From Plumapathes pennacea (lineage: Eukaryota; Cnidaria; Anthozoa; Antipatharia; Myriopathidae), in assembly GCA_964036295.1 (NCBI GenBank), contig OZ038463.1:33185295-33249294 (forward strand): a stretch of DNA of 64,000 nucleotides, given 5' to 3'. How positions within the stretch are numbered: the first letter of the stretch is position 1; every line of letters begins with the position of its first letter. The notes under the pieces were generated by a model. The model ran no database searches and was not told where the DNA came from. It saw nothing but the letters and a program-made list of their open reading frames with translations. Shown here piece by piece: positions 25,301-34,200 of this stretch. The position numbers and the translations under genes are program-made.

Positions 25301-27001
25301 CTGCGTTTCTTTGCAGGCTACTGAGTACACTGCAGTGCACAAAATTTCATAAACATGTTTAAATAACTGTGCATTCACAAGAGCATATGGGGGTAGATGA
25401 TTTTAAAACATCTGTACGTGCATGGCAGTCTGCCGAACAAGGAAAGTGATGTCAAGGAACATATATTTCCACATGCCTCCTCCTCTATTCAGCTACCATT
25501 AGAACGGCCATTTAGAATTCCAATAAAGCATTCAAGCCTTTCAATTTCCTTTTGCTTGTGCTTTTTTGGAAGGGTGGTTGATCAAATAGGCTGAATGAAT
25601 GAAGTTTAATTGCCTGAAATATGAATTAAAGCGGGTCAGAGCTTAATAGGAAAACACAAGTTTCACAACGACACAGCTGACTTAATTGGTTTGTGTTTAT
25701 GAAATGTTCACGAGGCTTAACACGTGAACAGTTTTCAGCCATTGTGTTGCGCGTGAATTCATTATGGCAAAAAGAAAAACAAGTTATGAAGTACCAGCCC
25801 CGACGATCAGCTTGGTGAATTGCAAACTCTTAGCTTACTGTAGCATAGAAGAAAAGAGAGAAATGAAAATGGGACCACCCAAACAGAAAAGGTCAAGAAA
25901 ATTCAATATATGCTGTCGCTTCTAGCGTGTCAAGAAATTTGATATGTCGTAAACATCGGTGAGCGGTCAAGGAAATAATTCTGAATACAAAAAATACAGT
26001 TATCTGTGTTTATGGATAGAGTAATTCACAAGAAAAACCAGACTGAAACGAATTACAGAAACATAAACTTGAACAATTGTGAAAATCTCTCGATAAATAT
26101 TCCCGGAAATTAAGATTTTTGTTTTGATGGTTGCAGCTCACAGACGTGATCGAGCGATAAATGTATCCTTTTTCCTGTGAAAGGCTTGTATCTTGCTTGC
26201 GTATGAAGGTGTGTGTGTGTGCCAAAATTCCGATATATCTAAATGTGTAGCTTTCAAAATTGTCATAGATAAATTGCGCGCGATATATCTGAAGGGACCT
26301 GAAGAGATTTGTAGTAAGATTTCGCCTGACCTCCGGCACATGTCTACGAGTACTGTACAATATATTCGCCAAACACGTTTATAAACAGATAAAAATCGTG
26401 TTCTTTAAGTATTTTAGTGGTGAAAACGACCCACAAAAACAGGCGCATTCAGTCAACAATTTTGAGTGCTGGCCTCTTGTAAACAAAGAGGACTACCCAC
26501 CTCGTATTGAGATCCCGCTTGAAAGACATGGCTCATATGAGTGCCTTTCCTCGTAATGTTACACCCAAAAGTCGATTCAAATCCTCGGAGTTGTTCGTGG
26601 GCACATAACGCCACAGCATACAGCGGTGCTGTGAGAACCAGAGAGTTCGAATTCACACAACTGACTTTCAGAACGCCGTCCCGAATCGTGAAATCAACCC
26701 GTATGACCTTCCGACGAGCTTGTGCTTGTTGCTTTTTCACTCTCTTCATGGTCTCTAACAGAAGTGTCACAGACTGAGCTTCGGATATTTGGGCTGACCC
26801 AACAAAGTCAACAATGAAGTGTAATTCCTCGGAGCTGTAATCTTCAACGAGGCGCCCTTCCGTTACCCAAGAAGGGCCCGACGAAGCATTCACGCTCGCT
26901 TCGCCGTCCCCATCCGGTTGCTCCTGTGTAGTGTCCGAGACTGTTGGAGCTTCCCTGCCAGGCTTGAGCCATCTTTCATTTAAACGTCTTAGAGAGAACA
27001 T
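1..27001 (-). CDS. Giant multidomain Ras-family GEF: PTB-ANK-ARM-REM-FERM-RasGEF (37 exons, 3' end off the window)
   Basis: I read 37 exons: 26501-27001, 23307-24217, 22968-23099, 22430-22556, 21095-21389, 19534-19910, 18631-18891, 18119-18208, 16867-17258, 16075-16230, 15055-15163, 14671-14729, 14292-14374, 13568-13616, 12967-13200, 12400-12562, 11805-11900, 11014-11085, 10467-10550, 9853-9911, 9600-9668, 9322-9358, 8941-9036, 8384-8502, 7403-7457, 6362-6689, 5873-6019, 4936-5236, 4261-4322, 3504-3628, 3202-3291, 2796-2879, 2416-2475, 1561-1624, 1095-1183, 683-742 and 1-162. Every junction is GT-AG and phase-consistent, giving about 2,066 codons without a stop. The start ATG at 27001 is preceded by an in-frame TAA near 27079 with no ATG between. 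Predicted role: a membrane- or receptor-associated activator that exchanges GDP for GTP on a Ras/Rap-type GTPase. Family knowledge supports each domain; the combined function is inferred. The terminal exon lies beyond base 1. Confidence 0.86.
305..512. mobile_element. MITE family 1, complete copy
   Basis: About 207 bp with inverted ends AACCCTTTCACT and AGTGAAAGGGTT and an AT-rich core. The same core motifs (CAACTTCAATTTTCTCC, ATCATACAGTAAGGAGAACT, CAATTCTCACTACATCAC) recur in at least ten places in this window. It has no coding capacity. Confidence 0.8.
1290..1435. repeat. Foldback repeat (family of 38138)
   Basis: GAAGGATACCGCAGGACGAT is mirrored by ATCGTCTTGCGGTATCATTC around CGCGGGCGAGCAAAGGC. 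It shares CATTATGTAAAACCCTATAT with the element at 38138. Confidence 0.7.
1857..2062. mobile_element. MITE family 1, complete copy
   Basis: Ends AACCCTTCCACTCCCAAGAG and AGGAGTGAAAGGGTT with the shared core. A second, end-trimmed copy follows at about 2184-2358. Both lie in a GEF intron. Confidence 0.8.
2184..2358. mobile_element. MITE family 1, trimmed copy
   Basis: The core motifs TTTCTTTCAGTTTCTCACCAG, GAGAACTTGGCTTTTGATA and TCAATTCTCACTACGTCAC are in the usual order but the terminal repeats are degraded. It ends close to the RasGEF exon at 2416-2475. Confidence 0.65.
2958..3141. mobile_element. Family-3 MITE with pogo/Tigger-like ends
   Basis: Begins CAGTCGAACCTCTCTGGGCG and ends CTTCAACTG, with internal GCGGACA repeats. 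These ends resemble those of Tc1/mariner-class pogo-like elements. Confidence 0.55.
3708..3905. promoter_or_regulatory. Cluster of CCAAT-box motifs in a GEF intron
   Basis: Seven CCAAT or ATTGG sites in about 200 bp (GACCAATAAG, GACCAATCAA, GACCAATTAC, GACCAATCAG, CAACCAATGA, GATTGGTCGG, TAATTGGACA). Spacing is about 25-40 bp at first. It could be a repeat or an internal NF-Y-bound enhancer; the sequence does not decide. Confidence 0.35.
4329..4378. repeat. Microsatellite (CA)n
   Basis: About 24 uninterrupted CA units within seven bases of the 4261-4322 RasGEF exon. Read on the gene strand it is (GT)n directly upstream of the acceptor, in the polypyrimidine position. Confidence 0.9.
5565..5840. 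repeat. Minisatellite with ACGTCAGAGTGAACCAGTGT units
   Basis: An irregular array of 20-45-bp units built from TTACGTCAGAGTGAA and CCAGTGTTATTA. It ends about 30 bp before the 5873-6019 GEF exon donor. Confidence 0.75.
6028..6103. repeat. Microsatellite (AAAAATC)n
   Basis: Eight or so near-perfect AAAAATC units. It begins ten bases past the acceptor of the 5873-6019 exon. Confidence 0.85.
7047..7328. mobile_element. Family-3 MITE carrying a nested palindromic element
   Basis: Outer ends CAGTGAACTCTCTCTAAGG and TTTAGAGAGAGTTGACTG. Within it, 7064-7190 is a separate element with long inverted ends AGGCCCGTTTCAAACG and CGTTTCAAACGGGCCT around TGCCGTGCCGAACTCA and its complement. Confidence 0.7.
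7573..7950. mobile_element. Relative of the element at 47486
   Basis: GAGAGCTTAAGCAGCAGGAC at the left and GCCGTCCTAGTTTGCTTAAG near the right; the internal sequence is diverged from the 47486 copy. Confidence 0.62.
9080..9180. repeat. Purine-rich (GGGAGA/GGGAAA)n tract
   Basis: About 100 bp of G/A only, ending in poly-G and a CCCCCCGGG step. On the gene strand it is the long polypyrimidine stretch of the intron before the 8941-9036 FERM exon. Confidence 0.85.
10306..10442. repeat. Dispersed repeat of about 135 bp, copy 1
   Basis: GTGGGCAAAAATTGGGTTCG through ACTTGTGTGGTATATACTAA is almost identical to 37846-37982, 27 kb away and in the same orientation. It is non-coding, in a GEF intron. 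Confidence 0.78.
11545..11781. mobile_element. MITE with GGGCCCGGTTTTTC ends inside a family-1 remnant
   Basis: Inverted ends GGGCCCGGTTTTTCAAAGC and CTTTCGAAAAACCGGGCCC with TAATCCTGGATTAG motifs near each end. The flanks (TTTTAAGCTCA and AGGAGTGAAAGGGGTAA) are the split right end of a family-1 MITE. A related copy lies at 32942-33178. Confidence 0.72.
12130..12350. repeat. Dispersed repeat family 4, copy
   Basis: ACATCTAGAAATGTGT, GAATTTGGTTCCCAACA, TAAGTAGCACCTTTAGG and GGATGGAAATGGCTTG recur in the same order at 62650-62830, and inverted at 18300-18510. There is no coding potential. Confidence 0.65.
12400..13616 (-). other. REM (RasGEF_N) domain of the giant GEF (exons 14-16)
   Basis: Residues about 1165-1313. 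The segment FAEDGTYVRGATVEKIVEIL is the usual entry to a RasGEF N-terminal (REM) domain. It continues with IIDFLLTVYQSFVHPVILC and, in exon 16, MRLWKAWLDKYPEHFVNN, which matches the REM rule of an R-x-L-x-W segment before a DF/HF end. A Ser/Arg/Pro-rich insert of about 30 residues (13080-13150) with RRSLGRTSSPS interrupts the domain between its first and second helices. In known GEFs REM packs on the catalytic hairpin and is needed for activity. Confidence 0.84.
14470..14655. mobile_element. MITE family 1, degraded copy
   Basis: Family-1 core from ATCAATTTTCTCCTTCC to GGGAAGTGAAAAGATT; the terminal repeats are weak. It ends about 15 bp from the 14671-14729 ARM exon. Confidence 0.65.
15670..16010. 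mobile_element. Family-3 MITE with a nested insertion
   Basis: Repeats of AGACGGACA and TAAAACGGACA with an end TTGAAGGGAGATGACTG. A second element, bounded by GCTCGACATTAA and TTAATGTCGAGC (about 15818-15977), is inserted in it. Confidence 0.62.
16533..16772. mobile_element. Family-3 MITE with an internal tandem duplication
   Basis: Starts CAGTCAACTCTCTCTAAGG and ends GAGTGAGTTCACTG. An 80-bp block (AGGCGGACAGCATTCAGATT and onward to TTTCTCTGTAACTGAACTCT) occurs twice in tandem, a likely unequal-exchange or nested event. Confidence 0.68.
17358..17564. mobile_element. MITE family 1, complete copy
   Basis: Starts AACCCTTCCACTCCCAAGCT and ends GAGAGTGAAAGTGTT, in the opposite orientation to the copy at 17666. 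Confidence 0.75.
17666..17868. mobile_element. MITE family 1, copy
   Basis: Starts AACGTTTTCACTCCAAGAGT with the family core and ends near TTGAGAGTTAAA. With the copy 100 bp upstream it forms an inverted pair in the same intron. Confidence 0.7.
18290..18512. repeat. Dispersed repeat family 4, inverted copy
   Basis: Reverse-complement order of the family seen at 12130: CCACTTCCATCCGACTCG, AAAGTGCTACTAACC, TCGTGTTGGGAACCAAATTC and GATTTTCCAAATGTAAAC. Confidence 0.65.
19945..20165. repeat. Minisatellite of TGGTCGGTA units
   Basis: About 20 units of 8-14 bp (GTGGTCGGTATG and variants). It starts about 35 bp upstream of the 19534-19910 exon acceptor on the gene strand. Confidence 0.85.
20290..20514. 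mobile_element. Palindromic MITE abutting a family-1 copy
   Basis: Ends AAAGAGACCCTCTCACCGTA and TACGGTGAGAGGGTCTCTTT are perfect complements. The internal GATGCTTTGCG / CGCAAAGCATC extends the pairing. Confidence 0.78.
20516..21080. mobile_element. MITE family 1 copy interrupted by a family-2 element
   Basis: The left part (20516-20663) and right part (21018-21080) together make one family-1 MITE with AACCCTTTCACTCCCAAG and CTTGGGAGTGAAAGGGTT ends. The middle is an unrelated element of about 350 bp (see 20664-21017). The nesting shows family 1 was already present when the second element inserted. Confidence 0.78.
20664..21017 (-). mobile_element. Family-2 element of about 350 bp, nested copy
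   Basis: Marked by AGGAGTGCAATACGGCGGAG, TTTTTACGAGTCGG, TTTTATTTTTTC near a sharp inverted repeat, CTTCGTTTGTCG (read in reverse) and CGAGTGCAATACGCTCC. Copies in the other orientation lie at about 51395-51735 and 57027-57375. It has no coding capacity. Confidence 0.72.
21829..21854. repeat. Poly-C run followed by A-rich sequence
   Basis: About 25 C in a row followed by (AAAT)n-like sequence. Similar G or C runs lie near 13289, 15279, 16408, 37118, 41410, 49988, 52305, 52520, 54205, 54617 and 62586. Confidence 0.85.
22430..23560 (-). other. Ankyrin repeats of the giant GEF (end of exon 2, exons 3-4)
   Basis: Residues about 400-560. Four ankyrin units are visible. A degenerate one comes first (CMDAIVKNDRVLVERCLDD). 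The next begins RRTLLHHAVAVGKADMVQML, exon 3 has KTPLHIAAAEGNRAVTQLLL, and exon 4 has RTPLHMSARLLSNLEVSYLL. The TPLH-A and LLL-GA signatures are intact, and the repeats run across phase-2 splice sites. A partial fifth unit follows in exon 5 (ELKEMQRLLVQSACEAF). Ankyrin stacks bind protein partners; the partner is unknown. Confidence 0.86.
23950..27001 (-). other. PTB/PID domain of the giant GEF (exons 1-2)
   Basis: Residues about 55-190. The first exon carries the beta-sheet core: HFIVDFVGSAQISEAQS is the first strand and helix, VIRVDFTIRDGVLKV the middle strands, and GTHMSHVFQAGSQYE the last strand. The second exon opens with AASIVRTLAFSFK, the typical long C-terminal PTB helix, so the fold is completed exactly across the 26501/24217 splice. 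PTB domains bind NPxY peptides or phosphoinositides, so the protein is probably recruited to a receptor tail or membrane. Ligand choice cannot be read from sequence. A basic Arg/Ser stretch and a run of six Gln follow in exon 2. Confidence 0.78.
24360..24600. repeat. Dispersed GTCTCGGAATCTCGG repeat, copy 1
   Basis: GGTCTCGGAATCTCGG, TCGGAGTCTCAGATTTT and TACCATTCGCCACCCCTTA recur, inverted, at 59730-59925. It lies in intron 1 of the GEF. Confidence 0.65.
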
Positions 27002-29379
27002 CTCCCCTTCGAAATTTCTCCACGAGGCTGTTTTCTGCCGAGTGAAAAGTGTCTTGCCATGCTTTTGGTTAATACATTAGCCCGTGGTAAACAACTACAT
27101 GAACTGTGCATCCCAACTGATCCCGCCTTTTCGGAGCAACCCCTCTGGACTGACGCCCAACCATGTGTTTACCGTCGCCGCTCTACATGTCTGAGGTTAA
27201 TTTCTGCCAGTCCAAACTGATCGATCCCTCAGGAAATAGCATTCAAGGTTCTCATTCTTCACACAAATCACGCTCATTCATAAGCCATGCTGCTGAACGG
27301 AGAAAACACGCTACTCACGTCATTGGTCCGCTGTCATCACGTGACCACCTCTGATTTTCTTGCGAAAATCGTGTAAACAACAACGACGAGTGTAACTTCT
27401 ACGGCGAAGACTGTTGTACACACAAAGCCTAAAATAGGCCTGTAAGCTGCTAGAATCGCCATAGTTGTGCAGTTTGAGGGCGGGCAAACCAGTTCATAAA
27501 CAGCTGCTGAACGATCAATATTTACAAGACTTCGGTAGCGCAAACACTCAGTTGTCAGAACAAATACTGATGTGATGATGTGCGCCAAAATATGTGAAGA
27601 CTTCGCGCACGCTGGATAAAACTAGCACAAAACCTCAACTCTTGTGAGAGAGTACATTCTTTTAAACCTGAACATTCAGTGACATTTTTATATTGTTTTA
27701 TCCAGCAGATTCGATCATCGTTCTTGGCCGAACGGTGTGTTTTTCGCCTTTGGCAAACACTAAATTCAGTAATTCACGCGACCCGACGGTTTGTTTCTGG
27801 AAAAAAAGAAAAAAAAAAAGAAATGAAAATGAAAATGAAAATGAAAAAATGCGGTTCGCGTGTTGTGGCGGCCTGGAAGTCGGAAGGCATGTATTGGACA
27901 GGAAAGCGTTTCCCGAGCGCCCTTGTGTCCGTTCGTCCGGGGTGGGGTGGGGGAACGGTATCGTCCGCGGTTTGACCTGTAGCTGACCTTCGCGGTAAAC
28001 TTTATCATACCGATGGTGTGTCATACGGCCTCCTTGTTTTCTTAGTCAGCCTAATGCGTGAGTGCGAATAACAGATTGTCAGTCGGCACTTTTTTAAGCA
28101 GCAGTTTACCGGCATAAATGTTAGACAAAGAACGGAAACACGCTCAACATGTGACGTGAGCGGGGCCGTGCGGTTGAGTGATAGTCACAACAACATGGAA
28201 TAGCCATATCCAAAACATTTTCGGTTTGGCGAATTTGGGGCTGCCGTGTGATTGCCTGAACTGTTTAGTATCTGAGCAAAATCTAATGCCTGTGGTTTGC
28301 CTAGTGAGAGGGGACATCGGCCGGGCTTTCACCTGCGAGCTTCTATCAGGTTCGCATAAAAACAACCTTTGAATGTATAAAAAAAAAGAAAAGAAAAAAA
28401 AAAGTTTATTGATGGGAACTATTAAAGTGGAACAGCCGGATAAATAAGAGCATTCTCTAGTGTCACCAGTGTCACGGTTTTTTGATTATGAAAAACAGAT
28501 GTTGCGGTGGAAACTTGAAGTGTTTTGGTACTGCTGCATGAGCCACATAGATATAACTCGATTTCAGTGCAAAAAGAAATGCACTCTGTCCCCATATGAA
28601 TTATAGCAAATTTGAACTCACGAAGTTCATCAAAGTTCATGGCCGGCAATTAATTCGGAAAACGTGCCTGCGGCCCAACTTTGAGACTGAAAATGGCACT
28701 ACTGTCACAGCGCATGATAAATTGGAATTAGCTGAATATTTTACACACCTACTATGTTAATACTCAGTTTCCAATATAGTGTCCCAAACTACAGAAACTT
28801 AACCTCGTTCCCAGGCTCTTTTAACGTGTACGTGTTCAGAATTTCAAATTCACCTGTTAGTGCTCCATTGATCCGTTGCGACCAATTTGGAGGACGGAAG
28901 AGTAAATATTAAGACCATTACAACAATTAGCAATATTCCCAGTGTAAAAGTGACCGACGTTTTTTAGCGATACAGTGGCTATATGCGTCATAAGAACTCC
29001 CGGACTGTGATCACGAGAACAATTAAGAGCTTGTCGAAAACGGCACACACTTCCATCGGCAAGACTATAAAGCGCGCAGTTGGCTTGTTTTCAATTGAAT
29101 TTTCGTCATTTCGCTGCGTACGTTTACTCTGAAACTTGGCTGCATTGTAATTTCGAACTGCTGTTTCTTACGGACAATTTCATTTGTTTGTTTAACCTAT
29201 AACTTTGAAACTAAAATTATTTGTTTCACTAGTATTAACTAGCTTTGAAACTAAAGTTGTTTGTCTCACCTTTTACCCTAAACTTGATTAGTTGCGCATG
29301 ATTAATGGACCAACTGCGTTTTGCCTCAGTAGCTTTGGCACTCGTTCACGCGGTCGACACGGGTCAGAAGGAAATCTTG

Positions 29380-29460
29380 TATGTACATATCCTAAACCTA
29401 ACCCGGTTAACCTATAAGCCTAACCCTATAATCCTAAACCTAACCGGTAACCCCGGGCGT
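29380..29460. repeat. Degenerate telomere-like CCTAAACCTAACC tract
   Basis: CCTAAACCTAACC, CCTATAAGCCTAACCCTATA and TAAACCTAACC occur in about 80 bp. It resembles decayed CCCTAA repeats but is short and imperfect. Confidence 0.45.
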
Positions 29461-29477
29461 CCCATGTGAATATTTGG

Positions 29478-29905
29478 GTTGGATGGAAAATGTGGAGTGC
29501 GGAGTATGCAAAATGCGGTGTGACGTAACCTTTATTGAAAATGTGGAGTGTGGAAAATGTGGAGCCTTGCGTAACTTTAAGGAAAAAGCGGAGTGTGGAG
29601 AATACGAAGTCTTACGTAACTTTTATGGAAATGCGGAGTGTGGAAAATGTGGAGCCTTACGTAACTTATGGAAATGCGGAGTGTGGAAAATGTGGAGTCT
29701 TACGTAATTTTTATGGAAAATAAAGTGTGGAAAATGTGGAGCCTTACGTAATTTTTATGGAAAATAAAGTGTGGAAAATGTGGAGTCTTACGTAATTTTT
29801 ATGGAAATGCGGAGTGTGGAAAATGTGGAGCCTTACGTAACTTTTATGGAAATGCGGAGTCTTACTCAACTTTATGGATAATGTGGAGTGCGGAAAATGC
29901 AGAGT
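29478..29905. repeat. Minisatellite of about 43-bp units
   Basis: Ten or so units of the form GGAGTGTGGAAAATGTGGAG followed by CCTTACGTAACTTTTATGG. Copies are slightly diverged. It lies in the spacer between the GEF and the carboxypeptidase, and it reads open in several frames only because of its regularity. Confidence 0.85.
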
Positions 29906-31249
29906 GTTGGATGCGTCGCATACAGTTAATGTTTTTGAAAATCGGCCACTTGCTGCCCACATGATCGGTTGAAATGTGTTCCTACGAGTACGGAGTGTGG
30001 AGAATGGGAAAAGACCATTTGCAGCGTTGTTGTTGATCTGTGGTTGTTGAAGTACATACAAGGGCTCTTGGCTAATCAAGTATGAACTAAAATGCTAAAT
30101 TTCTTGGTTGATACCCAAGCCGCGCCATTTTTTGACGCTGCAAAGCAAAAGCGCGCGCACTTCTGACGTCACTTCCGGCGAGACTTGAAACGCGCAACTC
30201 CAGTTGTGCTTTATTTTACGCGTTAATAAAATAGTTTGTATTTCGATTGCTACACCAGTAAAACACTCAATATTAGTCCTATTCACACCAGAGAAATAAA
30301 TGATGTTTTATCGTCACGCATAGGGCGGTCAAATGTCGTCTTCAGACTATTAAATTGCTTTGCTAAATGCTCCATTGGTTGATGCGAACATTAGGAATTT
30401 CCTGAGCTCTTTAAATTGATATTTTTTTTATTGCCGTGTTGAAGTTTGACGGCCACTCGCTACAAAACCGAGGTCAAAAACGAGCTACAAAACCTTCCAC
30501 AAGATCGCATAATAAATAAAGTTTTTCATAAAACTCCTACTTTCTTGACAAGCAGAAGAAACACCGAAATCCTATGTACAAATATTTAGCTTCAGGCAGT
30601 TTCACTGACAAAAGTACTCGTGATTGTTTCGTGACGAGCACGGGGCACAAATAAAAATAAACAATGCGCATACCCTGGGAATGAGCGGCCCACTGTTTAG
30701 TCTGCGTGGTAGGCGTTCCTTTTCGAACGCGCGTAAAAAATCGAAAGGGGTTTGGGTTTGAGCGCGCGCGAAAAGTCGGAGGGGCCTTGGGTCGCGCGCG
30801 CACGAACTTAAGCTTCCTCCGACTTTTCACGGAGGATTTCGCATGCTTCCCCTTAATACACGCAGGCTACTCACTGTTACGCTCATTTTCAAAAGGATAG
30901 GCTTATTCCAAGTCGTAAAATAATAGATTCAAGCTTGTTAAATCACTCTGAAAATAAATAAATAAATAAATATGCCTCTCTTTGTAACACTGCCCATGAA
31001 AAACATTAACAGCACCGACGAAATACTTATTAGATGACGTCACTTCCGTTGACGTCAGCTCCGTTCTTCCTTTACACAACTTGAGTATCAAACCACGAAT
31101 TTGCTATCGTTTGCAAGTTTTTGCGCAACGATCGCTGACACGAAAAATGAGGGTCGATATTTCCACGGTGTCGGGCAGGCGTCAATGACGTCCGCAGATG
31201 TTTGCAAAAGGCAATATCAGGTTCAGGAATGGAGGCCAAACTCGCGTGC

Positions 31250-34200
31250 TATTTGTGGTGCGGCGGCCGGTAGAAGTGCTTCAACTGAGGCGGGAAAACC
31301 GACGCGCGTGGTCCGTTCTGCTGCGAAGGCGGGTCACGTGACGAGGTGCCGTCGAATTGGAATGTGAGAGATATCGTGGACGGCGCAGCTCCTGTAAAGA
31401 AACGTGAAAAAAAAAAAACAAGGTCCTTGAGCGAAGCCAAAGATATTAAGTGTGCACGCAGGCTTGAGTTTAGTATTGTACACAAGTGCCCGGTAAACCC
31501 CACAGATTAGATCAAGTCCAATATTTGATAACATCTTTGTGTCGACATCTAAAATATCCTTGCAAGCGTATATAAATAGGCTCTTCGCAGACCTGGTCAC
31601 ACAACGACTCATGACTGAAAATTTATCACTTCAGGCTTTTTGAGCGCCGGAATAAGCATGAAAAAAAAAATGTAGAAATGCAAAATTTCAGCAATTATAG
31701 GTCAAGTTACGACATTTGTATGGGAAAAGTTGCTGGTGGGCAAGCAATCCGATTGTTTCGTCGAAATGCGAACATGCACGAACTCGCGCGTGCAACCCGA
31801 TTGTTTTGTCAGAATGGGAACATGCAGAAACGCGCGCGTGCAACCCAATTGTTTTGTCAGAATGCGAACATGCACGAACACGCGCGTGCAACCCGATTGT
31901 TTTGTCAGAATGCGAACACGCACGAACGCGCGCGTGCAACCCAATTATTTTGTCACAATGGGAACGTGTACGAACGCGCGCGTGGAACCCAACTGATTTG
32001 CCCTTCTTGACGACTTTCTCAAATAATGCGTGACCTGTATTGCGTCACACGTACCGGGGTCTTGATTCCTCTGTTCGTTCAACTTCGACCCTGAACCTCC
32101 TGAAGACTCTCTGTCTTGATTGAGCCCAATTCGTACGATTCCTAAAACAGCGCAAACGAGTCTTTAAACACAGGAAACTTGACCATGAAGGCAATATACC
32201 ATTTTCTCAAGGTTGCGCGTGCATACAAGTTTGACGGACCACAACCTTCGATATGAGAATTGTTTAGCGAGCACTCATGTGTGAACGTTGTAGAAAGTGA
32301 CTTTAAAACTCAAGATAGCCGTTTTAACTCAAATAAGAGCGCAACATGAAGCATTTACATCGAGGCCGAACAAAGTCCGCCGTTAAAGAAAGCTAAAAGT
32401 TGAATTTGAAAGTCTTGGCCCGTCAAACTTGGATGCGCGCGCAACCTTGAAAATGGCCTATCGCCATCTGAGACACTTTCACAGTCATGCGCAGTTCGCG
32501 AGGTTGAGATACGTGATGATAAAACTTGGCGAACAAAGCGGAGAACTGTTACTTTGGTGCAAATGCAATTATGTAGAAACAAAACCTTTACTCTTGACAG
32601 ACAATCGTATATAGAGGGCCACTAGTTTATCAGTTTCGACTGTAAAGTGTTTTTACCCTCTTAAAATAAAGTAAGTAAACTCCAATTCACCCCCACCCCC
32701 TTCGCCACTTTAGAGTCTAATTCCCATCCCTTCTATGTAACAAAACCAATACCTGGTGCAATTGGAGACTGGGACGCATTTCGTAATGACGTCACGCCCT
32801 CGGCTTCAAGTCCACTGAGTCCAGCATTCCCAGAAGACAACGGTTTATCGCAGATGGCGCGGTTTTCCCTTTTGTTGCCGTTATCACTGTCGCTCGAGTC
32901 GTCCACCTAAAATACGAGATGAAAACAAGAGCTAAAAACCAGAGGGCCCTGTTGTTAAAAGCCCGATTAAGCTAATCTGTCTTTTCCTTGTTTTCTTGTC
33001 CCACGAACTGCAAAGTTTTCAGAAAAGACTAACTAAAAACCTTGTTTTAGTTCAAAACATATCCAGGAAGTCGAGTCGTAAGCGAAATTTTCTCATTTCC
33101 AGGCCATAAATTGTCAGAAAAAATTTGGAATTAATCCAGGATTAGCGTGACCACTGTTTCAACAACTGGACCCTGGGCAATATATCAAACCGGCGCGGCT
33201 GTGACGTTACGTGACATAAGTGAGGTTGACGTTGACAAGAATGTGTTCGCTGCACACTGTTTTTACAACTCGAAAATAGAACTGATATCTTCGCGCCGCC
33301 GTGTAATATCCTCTCTATATATTTATCAATATACATTTGGAATACAAGTAAAGCAATGTGAATTATTTCTATCCCCTTGTTGACCATTACCTGGGTGTTT
33401 CGCTTCTCCTTTTGAATGTCTGAAGAGCAAGTTGCGGAATTCCTGAAAATACGAGTAAAACATTTTAAGCCCTCGTGGTGCGGGTTAGAAACAATATGTT
33501 GTCACGTTTAGTACCTCGAAGGGCTCGGGGATAAATAGACGCCAAAATACAATACTCTTGGCGAAATCAAAGCTAGCTTCGTTCAACGAGACGAATGGAA
33601 ATTTTCAGGGGCCCGGCGCGCAAAGGACTGTGGTTAAGATGCGGTTCGTACTCACCCCGACTCCTCCATGCTCATTAGTTTGTCCCTCAGTTCGTTAATC
33701 GTAGAAATAGCCGAGTAGCTTTCGTTCAAACTCGTCTCTTGCTTGGACTGCGGCGGCTGAACGTTCGCACGGGCCACGCCGACATTAGCGTAGGAGGCCT
33801 GGGCACCAAGGGGCTTCACGTAGCTGCTCAGTTGCCATGGAGATAAGTTGGACTTTGGTTGGTCGGCTGCCTTGCCGTGGGATGGCGGGGAGTTCATAGG
33901 AGCTACGCGACTTGGTACAGGCGATAAAAACTGTCACGAAACAAAGAAAGAAGGAGTTAGCAGTGGCATCTCAACATGCACCTTGAGTAACCCGGGACTG
34001 GACACATAAAAAATATCTAACACTTGACGTCACTTTCCGTTGGTCAGCATTTGTTGCCATTACTGTCTAACTTCTCATTATTCGAGGTAAAATATCACCT
34101 CGTGTGCAAGCCTCGTTTTTCTTGTGCACAACTTATGTTATAGAAAACGCATTGAATGAACTTATAGTTTTTACCACAACACACTAGTTTCTCGCTCTCT

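Larger units (their letters stand above)
27002..31249. other. Intergenic spacer, GEF 5' side to carboxypeptidase 3' side
   Basis: No supported gene. It holds (AAAATG)n at 27818-27850, an A-rich run at 28379-28402, the telomere-like tract at 29380, the 43-bp minisatellite at 29478, a GCGCGCGCGAAAAGTCGGAG foldback at 30735-30835 and (AAAT)n at 30950-30975. The GEF promoter must lie in its left part, close to 27002. A 75-codon minus-strand reading at 28422-28649 has no recognisable product. Confidence 0.6.

Noticed and set aside
28422-28649. 75-codon minus-strand reading in the intergenic spacer
   Set aside because: No homology recognised, no splice partners and no consistent start context. An A-rich run beyond its stop is in the wrong orientation for a poly-A tail on this strand.
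29474-29723. Cys/Gly-rich repeat protein reading on the plus strand
   Set aside because: It is the 43-bp minisatellite translated in register; no splice sites or start context support it.
31678-32010. Repeat protein with [12 protein letters not shown] units
   Set aside because: It follows the 46-bp minisatellite and is open on both strands in several frames, as expected for a non-coding array whose unit lacks stops.
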